Below are positions 45,018 through 56,400 of a DNA stretch of 64,000 nt, one piece after another. Position numbers and translations under genes: made by a program. The stretch's first letter is position 1. The number at the start of each line of letters is the position of its first letter. Below the pieces are notes generated by a model. That model ran no database searches. It saw nothing but the letters and a program-made list of their open reading frames with translations, and was not told where the DNA came from. Source of the DNA: Fremontodendron californicum (taxonomy: Eukaryota > Streptophyta > Magnoliopsida > Malvales > Malvaceae); the NCBI GenBank assembly GCA_030761205.1, contig JAULJL010000005.1, positions 7,589,501-7,653,500 on the forward strand, given 5' to 3'.

Positions 45018-46956
45018 CAAACATGCCGGCCATCTCCAGATGCATCTTTTACAATGACTGATTCTGCATTTAAATGTTCATTGATCTGTGGAAGCAAATT
45101 AAATCATTAACTCTAATAAGTGCACAGATCAAGTAGACAAGAAATATACTATCTCTATGAACAACGGTGAACAAGTCAAATCAACAGTTAAAATGGGAAA
45201 AAGTAAATAATACTGGTGGCTCTACTGAAATGATTAAAGAAAAAACTTTGAAGACATTAGACAAAAACTGAAATCAAGCTACAGCATTGTTGGATAAAAT
45301 GAATAATACCATTCAAATGGAAATAAATTGCATTTCACCGGTTCACCCGTATTTATTTGAATTAACATTTAGCATTGATACAGGTTCCTTTAACACTTGA
45401 CAAGATAATTTGAGTGACATTCAAGCATCATCTTTCGCAGAGAAAATTTACTTTTGAAACAAAACTACTCTCATTCTTATACAGTCACTTTTAGGCATGC
45501 TACGGTTTGCTTTCATTCCTGATAAGTTAGTCCAACGTAAAGCCTTATCAAAACTAAGTACTTGTTGTGAAGGTCAAACATGGCTACTTCTTGCTAGGAG
45601 CAAAGAATAAGGCTTTCTCCTGTAATTGATCATCTTGAAACCAATTAAAAGTGATTATTCTAAAGACTCATTCCAAGACTGTCACCACTCACCAGTGTCT
45701 TTGTAAAGACTACTTATAAGGGGTGACTATCATCCAGCTGATAGAAATATGTTAACTACTCTCCTTGGAATTGATTACTGAGACAGCAAGATATATTGAA
45801 AGTGGGTTTATTGTCAAATAGTTATGTTATTTGAAAACGAAGGAACACGAGGACTTTTGAACAGTTAATTGGAGATAATATACAGATTTAAAATTTGTTT
45901 TGGACACCATGATTGCACTGAAACAAGGAATATTTTCTTAACATCAACAGGGACTTCTTCCTTTGATACCTCAGGTTTAAATGGATGAAAACCACCTTTT
46001 CCAATTTGGTGAAGTTGAAAGCAGTTTTTTGTAAAAAGTCCTGACCTTGTGGAGGCAATTCTTTCAAATATAGATGAGGGCTTGACTGAAGCTTGCATAA
46101 GGATTTTTCTTAAATCATAGGGTAGATACACTGGCTAGCTTTGACTGCAAAAAAGAAAGGGGCAATAAATAGTCATATTCTTCCCCTTTTGTTTTGAATT
46201 ACTTTGATTGAATGGTAAGAATGCCTTTAATTACTACAAGGGCCAATTAGGAGACCAAATTTCTAGGCTAATAGTGTTTCTACGAAATTAGCCTTAGACG
46301 ATGATCAACCAATAACTACTAGTAATATTTTCATTCTCTCCAACAAGCTTTACAAGCATCACTTCAAATTGGATTCTTGAGATTTTACACAAATAAAGGT
46401 TATTCTCTTTGAATCTTAAACTCGTAATCTTAAATAAAAATCCTCAAAAGCAAAGAAAATCAGTGCCATGAATCTTGTTCTAGGTCTTCCGTTGCATTTT
46501 GTAACATAAAGAGAACAAACTAAATTAGAAAGCCTCTTAATTTTTCATACTTCAAAGTCTCTTTTTTTCTTTTCTTTTTTTTTTTTTTTATAAAAAAAGA
46601 AGCCATTCTTTCAATCAGCAGCTACACAGATTACATTACAGTAGCTATTAATTAGTCAACTTGACAACAAATTAAACTTAGAGCCTAACATAATTATTCA
46701 ACTTATTGGCGTTAAGAAAGAAAGAGAGAAAAGCTACCTTTTCCTCCATAGATTGAATGAGAGGAGAGTCAATAGAGCCAGGATCATTAACATGAGTAGC
46801 TTTCATGAAAAATCTGCTGTCCAAACCCCGTTTTTGAAGCAACCCTGTTGACTTTTTCACCATTCTTGATTGGTTTATTAATGTTGGAAGACCAAAAACA
46901 AGGTTGAATTTGGATGGTTTTTGATTGCCAAGGGTGTGGCTTGAGAGGTAAACCAT
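45018..46956 (-). CDS. BOLA1: BolA-like protein, 5' exons only
   Basis: Exon 1 (46956-46738) encodes 73 residues. The first ~50 are basic and look like an organellar targeting sequence, and the exon ends with DSPLIQSMEEK. Exon 2 (45085-45018) continues in frame as INEHLNAESVIVKDASGDGRHV and ends at a GT. Junctions are GT-AG. The combination matches the first half of the BolA fold as I recall it in plant BOLA1 (QSMEKKIKEQLNAE, then GDGRHV). BolA proteins partner monothiol glutaredoxins in iron-sulfur handling. The rest of the domain (the usual FEG...RQRMVY part) was not found below 45018, so the gene either has a long intron interrupted by insertions or is a truncated copy. Intron 1 contains the unassigned frame at 45865-46131. 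Confidence 0.7.
45865..46131 (-). other. Unassigned protein-like reading frame inside BolA intron 1
   Basis: The minus-strand frame reads YDLRKILMQASVKPSSIFE, then GLFTKNCFQLHQIGKGGFHP and EVSKEEVPVDVKKIF, with balanced composition unlike the AT-rich filler around it. The first codon is TTG, with no convincing ATG. I do not recognise the family. It may be a retrocopy fragment or an alternative exon of the surrounding gene. Confidence 0.35.
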
Positions 46957-49097
46957 TTGTTGGAATGGGAAAAGAGTGGATTAAGGAAAATTTTGGTTTT
47001 GGTTGATGAGAAGATGTAGGGTCGAGTTGTTGTTACAGTCTTGGCCATTGGAGATGTCTAAGGGTAAGGGAAAGTGAAAGTGAAGCTGGGTTTTTTTTTT
47101 TTTTTTCTTTTTGGGCAAAGTCCGAAACATAATTTCTCATATAATAAACTCCAAGGAATAAAAATTCTCTGCTCATTTTTTTCTCTCTATTCGTGCTCGT
47201 CATTTTCGTAACGAGCCTTGAAATTTTTTGGATTATCGTTTTTTTATTATTTATTTTTAATTGTTTAATGAGGATTACAAAATATAAATATGATCAATCG
47301 ATATTTTATCGGTGATTGAATAGGTGAATTCTACGACACTATCTTCTTTATTTGCATCGTCTTTGTATTCGTGTTTTTTTTAAACGAAATTGGTTCTTTT
47401 ATTAGATAAAGAATCGGAGCAAACATTATAAATGAACAGATAAAAAAAAAACAAAAAAATAAATACGAGACTCGTTATAAGAATAAAAGCACCAATAAAG
47501 ACAAAAAAATGGGGCAAGGGATTTGGATTCAACTCCGAGTCCATGAACTACTTGGCAGCTTCCAGGGCACATTTTCTTTTCAGTTTTCTTCTATGATGTT
47601 GGATTCAATAGAATGATAGTAGACCGGTTAATATCGGAAATGATATAAAAAAATAAATAAAATATGATATAAAATACGATATGATATGATATAATAAAAT
47701 AAAATAAAATAAAATAAGATAAGATAAACATCTCAAATTTTATATAATACGAATTATTAACGTATCAAAATTTATATATAAATATAAAATATCTTAAACA
47801 CAATTATGATACGATAAAATACACAAATATACAAATTATCAAATCTAATTCACACCTTTATATCAATCCTCAAATATTTTACCTTTATCTTTTTTTTTTT
47901 TTTAATTCTTCTCAAACTATTCGACTAAATACACAATAAGGGCCCAACCTTTTCAGTATAAGCCTCTCTAATCTGGATCAATTTGGTATTTAGATTTACC
48001 CATTTTATTTCAATGGGTTAAAAGGGAAATTTACATCCTAATTGCTTTCTCTCTATTTGCTTCTCATTTAATTTTTTACCATATTTATAAATTAAAATTA
48101 GTTTTTTTTAAAAAATATATTTTAAATGTAACATTTTGAAAATATTTATTTTAGTATAACTTTCATAAAAAACAAATAATAATTTTTTCTAATGTGACAC
48201 ATCAATTATACATTTTTTTCATATTGAATATTCACTTTATATTTTTTATTTTATTCAAAATTAATTTGAAATATACTAACAAAATATTTCATTACTACCC
48301 GGGTGTGATCCAAAAATCATTAAAAATTAAAGTATAGTGATAAATTTAAATCAAATCAAAATATAATGATAAAATATTTATCCATAGTAAGTAGCAAATT
48401 TATCCTTTAATCTTAATTAAATAAGAAAATAAATTTTGTTAATCAGAGTATAATGGTTTTGAGTTTGGGTTTTTTTTTTTTCTTTCTATTTTAGTGGTTT
48501 TTGAAAAGAAACAAAATTTTGTTTGAAATTTGTACGTAGATATGATAATTCGTATATATATATATCGTGCTTTTTCATGTCAGTCATATATACATAGCAC
48601 AACACTAATTATTAAATATTTCAAAATTTTAAATAAAAATACAATATATTAACCGTGTTTAAACGTATCATATCGTATTTATTAGATTACGCCAACCAAG
48701 CATCAAACACCCATTATTATTCTCCTCCAACCCATGCTCATCTTCGTCAGCAAACAAGGCTAACAATATAAGAAGATCGGACCGTTACGGTTCGCTTCTT
48801 GCTCAACAATATATAGTAACAATCTCAGGCTATAATTAATCTATAAATCTTTCGAGCTAATACTTCACCAAAATACCTAGCCGCCTTTCTCTTAGCCCCA
48901 GCTTGAGAAATCACTAAAAACCTAGTTTGTTTCACCAATGCTTCGACGAGATTTAAGATTATTTTGCTGGACAGCTTCTGCCATCAAAGCATGGACGAGT
49001 TATATTCCTTTTTCTTCTCAGGTAAAAAACACAAAGACCTAAGGAATTAGGATTTTTTTTTTCTTAGGTCTTTGTATTTTTTTGGTTGATTTGAAAT
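46957..49097. other. BolA upstream region and AT-rich intergenic DNA
   Basis: About 100-150 bp before the BolA start are likely leader and promoter. The GATAATTCGTG-family remnants lie at about 47617-47860 and 48537-48690. At 48938 an ATG opens a short frame (MLRRDLRLFCWTASAIKAW and on) that ends at a CAG|GTAAAA donor at 49020. It is preceded by leader-like sequence and could be a first exon, but the next ~5.6 kb is transposon and no partner exon was recognised. Confidence 0.35.
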
Positions 49098-49167
49098 AGA
49101 GGTATCTATGAATCGGATTGGATCAAATTTGAATAAAAAAAACTTACCTAAATTCGGTCCGAACTCG
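49098..49167. mobile_element. Left piece of a hAT-like MITE split by the CACTA element
   Basis: It starts TAGAGGTATCTATGAATCGG and continues to ggtccgaactcg, where the CACTA terminus begins. The right piece is probably 54690 to about 54830, whose AT-rich core (tataattaaatttaaataaa) and final ccggatcgag match the 272-292-bp family at 5.1-9.1 kb. The right terminus of the host is not clear. Confidence 0.55.
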
Positions 49168-50514
49168 CACTACAAAAGAACTCACTTTTACCGACATTTA
49201 TAAGTGCCGATAAAAGACAAAAAAAATGCCCCTATTGCTTTCGCCGGCAGTTCGATGACCGTCGGCTAAACGAGTACAGGTAAAAAGTTTTCGACGAGCC
49301 TGATCACCAATGCCGGAATAGTATCTGTATTTGTTAACATGATTTTTTTTGGTGCTTTAAAATGCCGTTGTATTTATAACATGTTTTTTCAAGCATTTTA
49401 AAATGTCGTTAAAAATTTTATTTGCATTGAATTTATATATTTATCTACATATTTATTGAATGAATTACGTTGACATTTTAAAATGCCCTTACAAGTTAAT
49501 AACTTTTAAAGGCAATTTAAAGTACCTGTAAAAAATTTATTTGCATTGAATTTATATATTAATTTACATATTTATTGAATGAATTTATATATTAATTTGC
49601 TTTTTTGATATTTTAAACTGCTTTTGAAAGTATTATATCTTTTAATGGAAAGTCTATCATCTTTATGCTAACAAGTGCATTATTAGAATATTAAAACCAA
49701 TGATACTTCTCTTTTCCTGATAAGCAATACTTCATTATGCAAAAACAAATGCAGACCAAAGCAAAAAATGGCTAGGCACTTCTATCCTCTAGAAGCATTT
49801 CATCTTTTGCAACAACTGTTGTATACAAAGCAAGCAATAGCAGTCAAGTTTCATTTTTGGTGCTGCTATTCATCAGCCACATGCATACACTACATAGATT
49901 CAAACATCATGAAAAAGTATTAACATCTTACTGCCTAGATGAACTTGTTCGTTGGTCGATGCATCTGAAACCTGCCAATGCACCCTACTGTCACAATCTC
50001 CCTTACCTACTGCCAATGCCAAATCTCATAGAAAAGTATAACATTCTAATTTTCATCTTTCTTTATATATAACTGACAAAATTGTTTTCAGGTTATGATA
50101 TTCTAAACTGAGTAACAAAAATGTAATAATGCAATGTGAAGGGTGAATATTGCAAATCTAATTATCTAAAAACCTTTTTTTTTTTTTTTCCAAAAACAAT
50201 TTTATTGAAATCTAGCTCAACAATAAAGGACAACTCAACAAAACATAGCATTTGTATGTTATCAATTACAAGAAAAGTTCAACTGCAAAAATAATGTTCT
50301 CATATCTAGAGCAGAGTAGAGTGAAGTGAAATAAATGCTAAGAGCTAGCAAGTAAGCCTGCCTACTGCAACTGAACAGGCAAGGGTTGTTGGTGCAAAAT
50401 TTTTCTCATCAAACTCTTACCTCTTTTAGTCACGAGCAATCCTGTTTCAGTATACAGTATACACACAGGCTCAAGTTTCAGCAGTTAGTGGAAATCTGAA
50501 TTGTTGTTACCTGT

Positions 50515-50692
50515 TTGCTGCCCCTTGGTATGGAAGCTGAATTGATGTCCATGCTTGGCACTAAGGAAATCTCCTTTTCATGGCAGTTGCGAATTTAACA
50601 AGTTCAGCGTTTAGCTTCGTAAGTGAATCTACTTAGCCTCTAGTTCGCTCACTTTAGATACTTTTTCTTCCAAGTCTGTCATTGGAACCTGT
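50515..50692 (-). pseudogene. Second exon-like fragment of unknown origin inside the CACTA element
   Basis: On the minus strand, after an AG at about 50692, the frame reads VPMTDLEEKVSKVSELEAK, a heptad-like coiled-coil stretch, before a TAG. It does not continue the transporter sequence, which should next read a SGSIG-type segment. It may therefore be a fragment of a different captured gene. Parent family not recognised. Confidence 0.4.
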
Positions 50693-50885
50693 AGAAGATT
50701 ATTTCTATCATCAAGAAAAGCATTAATCAAAATGATTCAAACTCTGATTATAGTGCAAGTCATGAGCTGACCAGAACAACAACCATTGCTATCATTCAAA
50801 CACTACTGGAAAATCCTGTCATAAAGAATTAAAGATAAAGAATTTATCATGTATGAACTTAACATAAAAATATTCTCAACGTACC

Positions 50886-51126
50886 AACTGCTATAAAAAT
50901 AGCACTAGCATAAAATGCAATTCCGTTGACTCCTCCGAATTGTTGTAGAACCATCAGGCCAACTCCAACCTTAACCAGTTTAGTTATACATTAAAAGAAC
51001 AGCTCATAGCAAAGAACAATGAAACACGCATGATTGACTTTAATTCTTACAATGAGGGACCAAGCATATTCCCTCTGGAACATGTAAAAAATGCTAGCTT
51101 CAGAAAGCTGTTGAAGTTGTTATGTG
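50886..51126 (-). pseudogene. Captured fragment of an ERD6-like sugar transporter (two exons)
   Basis: Minus-strand exon A (about 51126-51052) reads QLQQLSEASIF and FQREYAWSLIV after an in-frame TAA. Exon B (50969 to about 50886, after an AG) reads [20 protein letters not shown], then ASAIF. Together they correspond to the loop and helix region LSEASI...[25 protein letters not shown] of plant ERD6-like monosaccharide transporters (major facilitator superfamily). The exon boundary is where the intron lies here. The stop codon and loss of the donor GT after exon B show it is not functional. Neighbouring transporter exons were not found, so only a small genomic piece with its intron was carried. 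Confidence 0.85.
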
Positions 51127-52178
51127 AAATCCTGCAAAAGAAAAAAATTAAGAAAGTATAAACCGTTTCTTTCTTGTTTCAAGTAGTCAAAACATTCAGT
51201 TATGGGGCAGATGCGCTACAAATTCAAAGGACTGAAACCGAAACTTGCATGCACTAAAAGTTAATAACTTACTCTAATTTCACAAATTGTCCTGCACAAG
51301 AGCAAAAATAATTGAAATATATGATTAAAACATAAAAACTTCTTATAAACAAATTAATACTTGATTGAAAAGAGAAAACTGAGGTTGAAGCTGTTCAGAA
51401 GCATCATATCGCTTATTTCAATTGGACGAGCTTGACTACGCCTTTACTGCCCTCTTATACTTTTCTCAAATTCTCTATATATAAGTTAATCAAGTCAAGT
51501 ACACTTTAATTAATAAAAAAAAAAAATTATAAGAGAAAGACAAGATTTTCATAGCGGACTTAAAGGCGAAATTCATGAATTGCTTCACATTGAAATAGCA
51601 CGTAACGATGAGCTTGTACCCACGTTTTTCATCTAAGTCAAATCCTATTGCCTTTCCTAATGGTCGCCCTATTCAATCTCTTCAGCCTCCTGTACAGACA
51701 GTACTATATAAAAAAGAATTTAATAAAACTGATCCTGAACACTTTTCCATGTTAATATATATGTGTATATATAGGAGAAACCTTTGTTTAGATACTTCAA
51801 CCAACGATTATCTGATAGACTGAGACAATGGCAGGAAAACTAGCTCTTAAGTACTCAAGAAATTGTGTCAACCCACAGAATTTTGATGGTAGCTCACCAA
51901 TTCCAGTCTACTGATAATTGTTGTTTCTTTTTTTTCTTTGTTTTTCCTACTTCCTAAGAACATGGTTTTGTCTTGTGTGTGGAAAAGCTATGCAAACAGT
52001 TATGAATAGTATTGTGAAAATAAAATGGCTTGCAAGCATTTCAGCCTCTCATTCATGGTGCTAAAATATGATTCTTTTCAAGATATAGACAGACAGCTTG
52101 AAATCTCTGATAAACTTTAAAGGGTTTTATGAATGCAAGTTAAAAAAATATGGAATTAATATTTATTTGTTGCTTTTA

Positions 52179-52184
<6 letters not shown>

Positions 52185-52237
<53 letters not shown>
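52185..52237. repeat. (TA)n microsatellite
   Basis: About 26 uninterrupted TA units inside the CACTA-like element. Confidence 0.95.
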
Positions 52238-52240
<3 letters not shown>

Positions 52241-53623
52241 CATTGGATATATAAAATCAATGCCTCTGAAAGTCTCTCCCTTACTGCATCTTCCTGATTC
52301 ACATGCATTACTTTGTTACTTTTGATGAAAAATAATCCATCATTAAAGTAACAAATAAACTGATTTGAGAGATTAATAGTAAATTACTTTCATTTTATAT
52401 TATTATTCTGGTAATTTGCAACCATAATCTGGTTTGTGATTTACAGATGATTGGTACTATCCGATCTTTAACTTATTAACTAGTGGTTTGCTGCAAAGTA
52501 ATAATAAGATCAATACGCAATATTTGAATTGACTATAATATCAGTATTAGATTAATCAATTATTAAATAAAGGGCCAGCTAAAGGTAGGTTACATCTTTT
52601 ATATTGTACTGGTTTAGTTTTTCTTTTAGTGAGTAAACCTTTGGGTCTGGGGTTAACTAGGCAAAATCTGAGAACATTAACATCTTCATGTCCTTACAAT
52701 AATCAAAGATTAACAAGATTAACTCCCTATCTTTATTGACAGATTAACAGAGGAATTACAATAAATTTTAGCAAACTACTACTAGTAACCATTACTGGAC
52801 AATACAATACAGATAAACATATAAGTGACAACGACAAAAATAATGTTATGTAAAAAAATATATGTAAGGGACACCGACCTTTAATATTGAGCGAAACAAC
52901 GCTTGAGCGAACCAAACAAGATTTAATCTCGACTGAAAAAAAAAAAAAAAAATTCACGGTTAGTCCAGCAATTCAAAAGCAAAGGTAGTAAAGAAACATC
53001 CAGCAAATTACAAAGTGAAAGTGATGAAACTGACTAATTTCCAACACATTCATATTTCCCTGAACCTTCCCTAACATGTTAAAGTAAGGGATAATAATAG
53101 TAATCTATATAATAATATAACACGTAGAAATACAATGGATTGAAATTATATATTTTTTTAAGTCTTTGCTTTAATTTGTGCATGCTTCACACTTTACTTG
53201 ATGTCTTTTTGCCATTTTGTTAATTTTAATTTTGGACTATTGAGATTTTATTGGTCTTAGTCTTCGCATGCGTGCAAATGTAGATGAGGAGAGAGATTGA
53301 TTTTTGCACCTTGCTGAAGAAACGACTCAATCGAATTAGGGATTTGAATCGATGAAGATGAGGATCGATCAAGAGAGAAACTTGAGAGAGAAAGAGGAAA
53401 AATTAGGGATTTGATCTTCACGGTTTGAAAGAAATCTCTTGGAGACTGATTTTGAATTTAAAAAAGACAGAGAGCATACATGAGAAATAGATGCAAATCG
53501 TAAAGGAGACTGGAATTTGGAGAGAAAAAGAGAAGAAAGTCGACGGTAATTGGAGAAGAAATGAGAGAAATCGTAAATGAGAGAGAGAGCAGAAGCGATA
53601 AAGAGACTTGATTTTTTTTTTCT

Positions 53624-54562
53624 TCAGGTGGCAATTAGGCGGGTTCGGACGGATTCGGATCGAGTTCATTTCGATTCGGGTTTATTCGGGTTTGGATTTG
53701 AATTTGATTCAGATTTGAGTTTATTTTACATAATTTTTATTTTATGTTAGATGTAATCATTTTTACATAATTTAAATATTTACTTTTAAAATTATTTTAT
53801 TATTATTTTTAAAAATAATCTTTTATTACAATATGATATTTTTAATTATATTTATTTATTAAAACCAATATTTGTTAGCACCAAAAGAATATAAAATTAA
53901 TTTTTTATATAAAATAAATTTTTAAAATAATTTATTATAAAAAATATGATATATTATAAATTAATCATATTAATATTTAAAAAAATTGATTTGATGAACT
54001 CGAATTTCAACATGTAAATACATTATAATTTATATTCACTACAAAATAAAAGATTTTTATGGACGAACCTTGGCATTCAACTTTGAGACCTAAATGGGCT
54101 TGGACTACCCATTTACAAATATGGGCGGGTTTGGACAAATTTAAAATAGTGGATTCATCAAGATATTGGACATTAAAGTTATAAGTACAAAATATAATTT
54201 TATTTTTGATAAAATTATTATTTTATGATATATATAATATAAATTAAATTTTAATTAAATTATTAAAAAAGATATTAGAATAAAATTGATAAATAAAGTT
54301 CTTGCTTTATAAAAAAAAAATTTATTTAATTATAATTTGATAATTTTTATTTTTAGTATTAAATTCGGGTTCGGGTTCAGGTTTTTTGGATTTTTTCGGG
54401 TTCGGATCTTTTAGGGTTCCGGCTCTTTCGGGCTCAGGCCATTTCAGATTCGGATTTTTTCGAGTTCAAGTTTTTACTTTTTGGTCAAATCGGGTTTGGA
54501 CGGGTTTGGGTTCAGATTTTTTTGAGCGGATTTTCGAGTTCGGATTCATTTTGCCACCTCTA
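53624..54562. mobile_element. Composite hAT-like remnant within the CACTA element
   Basis: The left side (aggtggcaattaggcggg) and the right side, reverse complemented (TAGAGGTGGCAAAATGAATC), are matching inverted ends of one element rich in ttcggattcgg and ttcgggttcggg. In the middle (about 54050-54190) is a piece resembling the interior of the 552-bp family at 5818 (ggacgaaccttgg, then catttacaaatatgggcg). This suggests another nested insertion. No clean target duplication seen. Confidence 0.6.
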
Positions 54563-54689
54563 CTTAAAACGTAGGCCATCAAAGGCAATTTATTTAAGCC
54601 AGTAAAAATAAAAAACAAAATAAGAAACCTTGACACTTTTACAAACCCTCACAAATAAAGTGCCCTTAAAATTAAGTTATGTTGTAGTG

Positions 54690-55311
54690 TGACTTGTCGA
54701 ATCAAAATTTTCATTTTATTATTTAAAATATATTAAAATATTAAAAAATTATTTTTATATTTTTATAATTAAATTTAAATAAAATTTATTTTTATTAATA
54801 AATAAAAATCCGGATCGAGTTGATAAGAAGTTGGAGTTATAGACTTTTAGAAAATAGTAGAGAAGGAAATAAGAAAAAAAATCATATTAAGAAATATTTA
54901 AAAAATAAGATGGCTTTAAGGCATGTAAAATATTTTTCTTAAAGCTTTAATATAATTCAAAAATACAACAAAACCCTCAACACTCCAAGTAGAATAGTGA
55001 TAATGACTAAACAAAAAAATCCTTTATATAGATGACGAATATACGTAATTATGTATCTTTCAATGAGATACTCTTTTATAAGAGTTGTGTTGTTTTATAA
55101 GATAACTTTACACGTAAAAGTTATGTCTTTACAAGACAACTTTTACAATATAAGAGTTGTGTCTTTATAAGACAACTAATTATAAATAATTATAATTTTC
55201 AGAATTTAATTATTTTAAAATTAAAATTATAATAAAATTAATTATTTTTATAAATTTGAATTTTCTAAATAATATAAAATTGATTACCTATCAACATTAT
55301 AAACTACTAAC
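54690..55311. other. Intergenic DNA with transposon remnants
   Basis: 54690-54830 is the probable right piece of the MITE split by the CACTA element. 55030-55190 carries four variants of the agttgtgt/ctttataagacaact motif, in direct and inverted order. No gene. Confidence 0.4.
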
Positions 55312-55323
55312 CTAAACAAATAG

Positions 55324-56400
55324 CTGAATGAACAATGGACAATTTAGCATCCCTTTAGGGGGAGGAAAATCATAAAGGAGCTCATCGAAGCAAGGGAATG
55401 GTGGTTGAAGTGTTGTATTAGTCAGTACTGTATCGGTGGACCTATCGTTTTTTATTTTGGTATTGATACATATCGGTATCGATGTGTTTTGGTGTACAGT
55501 TTCGAGTTTACCGGTATTTTTCAAATATTTTTTCATATATCTATATGTATAACCTATTTTAAAGTTTCTTAATAAAATATATATCATATACGCATGCAAA
55601 TATACATTCATTACATGCATATATATGTTTTTATGCAAATATAAATATAATATTTAATATTTAAAAAATTTAAATATCAAATAGGTAAAATAAATATTAA
55701 AAAATATAGTAAATTATTATTATTTATGTTCAATAGCCTAATTTAATGAACATATTTTATTTTTAGATGTAATTATGAAAAAAAAATAAAAATGATCATG
55801 ACACAAAAAATATTGAAATTGGTTTAAAAAATCAAATAAGTGAATTAAAAAAAATTAAAAAAACTAAAATCTTGTACCAACCGGTATTGATCGGTATTAA
55901 TCGATACAGATCGATATTAGTCGGTATAGACTGGTACGACCAATACAGATCAATATCAAAACTGAAACGAAACTAAAAACTGTCTGTCGATTTAGTTAAA
56001 AATTAAAACGCCCATAACTACACCATGGTTGTATCTCCAAATTCCTCAAGTGTGACATCAGCATCAGCCTCGATATACAAGGCACCTTCACCAGTACATT
56101 AATCCACCATAAGCTTTGTGGTTTAGGCCCTTCCCTTAGCCTACCTGCAAATGGATAATAATACATGAGCTTTCGCAAGGGCCTTCCGTACAATCAATAA
56201 TCATAGCAGGATCCTTCAAAGGATTATACTTATAAAATTGGAACACCGAAATTTGGAACCAGAGACTCTTGGTCATCAATGTCGGATAATGGTTTGCACT
56301 CATGAGAGGTTGGACTTTGGTCCTGATCCGGTTGGATATTGGGAGTAAACGGTTTGAAAAATGTCGTCTGAAAGACGATTGTATTTAATACCCGTCGAGA
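55324..56400 (-). pseudogene. Decayed first exon of a BAHD acyltransferase, split by a hAT-like insertion
   Basis: Minus-strand sequence carries, across several frames, the exon-1 landmarks of plant BAHD alcohol acyltransferases: HECKPLSDIDDQESL, QFYKYNP, YYPFAGRLREGP, a GALYIEADADVTLEEFGD block and LQPPFPCFDELLYDFPPPKG, then MLNCPLFIQ. Frameshifts and stops occur between them. Between EEFGD and LQPPFPC a 608-bp element is inserted. The second exon expected at lower coordinates is absent. It lies about 4 kb from the BAHD exon at 60521-61453 in the same orientation. It cannot be that gene's first exon, because it lies downstream of it. Confidence 0.87.
55420..56027. mobile_element. hAT-like element inserted in the BAHD pseudo-exon, 608 bp
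   Basis: The boundaries are set by the imperfect 8-bp duplication gttgtatt (55412-55419) and gttgtatc (56028-56035), and by the BAHD sequence resuming exactly at those points. The subterminal regions carry cggtattgatcggtatt-type repeats in both orientations; the inverted ends are weak. The interior is AT-rich without coding capacity. Confidence 0.75.

Larger units (their letters stand above)
49168..54689. mobile_element. CACTA-like (En/Spm) element, non-autonomous, with captured gene fragments
   Basis: The left end reads CACTACAAAAGAACTCACTT and the right end, reverse complemented, CACTACAACATAACTTAATT; 21 of the first 28 bases agree. Beyond both ends lie short subterminal repeats (ttttaaaatgccgttg, ttttaaaatgtcgtt and ttttaaaatgcccttac on the left; gcccttaaaa on the right), as usual for CACTA elements. 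The flanking triplets are tcg and tga, so the expected 3-bp target duplication is not seen. No transposase frame is present. Inside are sugar-transporter exon fragments (50886-51126), another exon-like piece near 50515-50692, a TA microsatellite and a hAT-like composite (53624-54562). Confidence 0.72.

Noticed and set aside
55324..56400. First exon of the BAHD gene at 60521-61453
   Set aside because: It lies downstream of that exon on the same strand and is broken by frameshifts and a 608-bp insertion, so it must be a separate copy.
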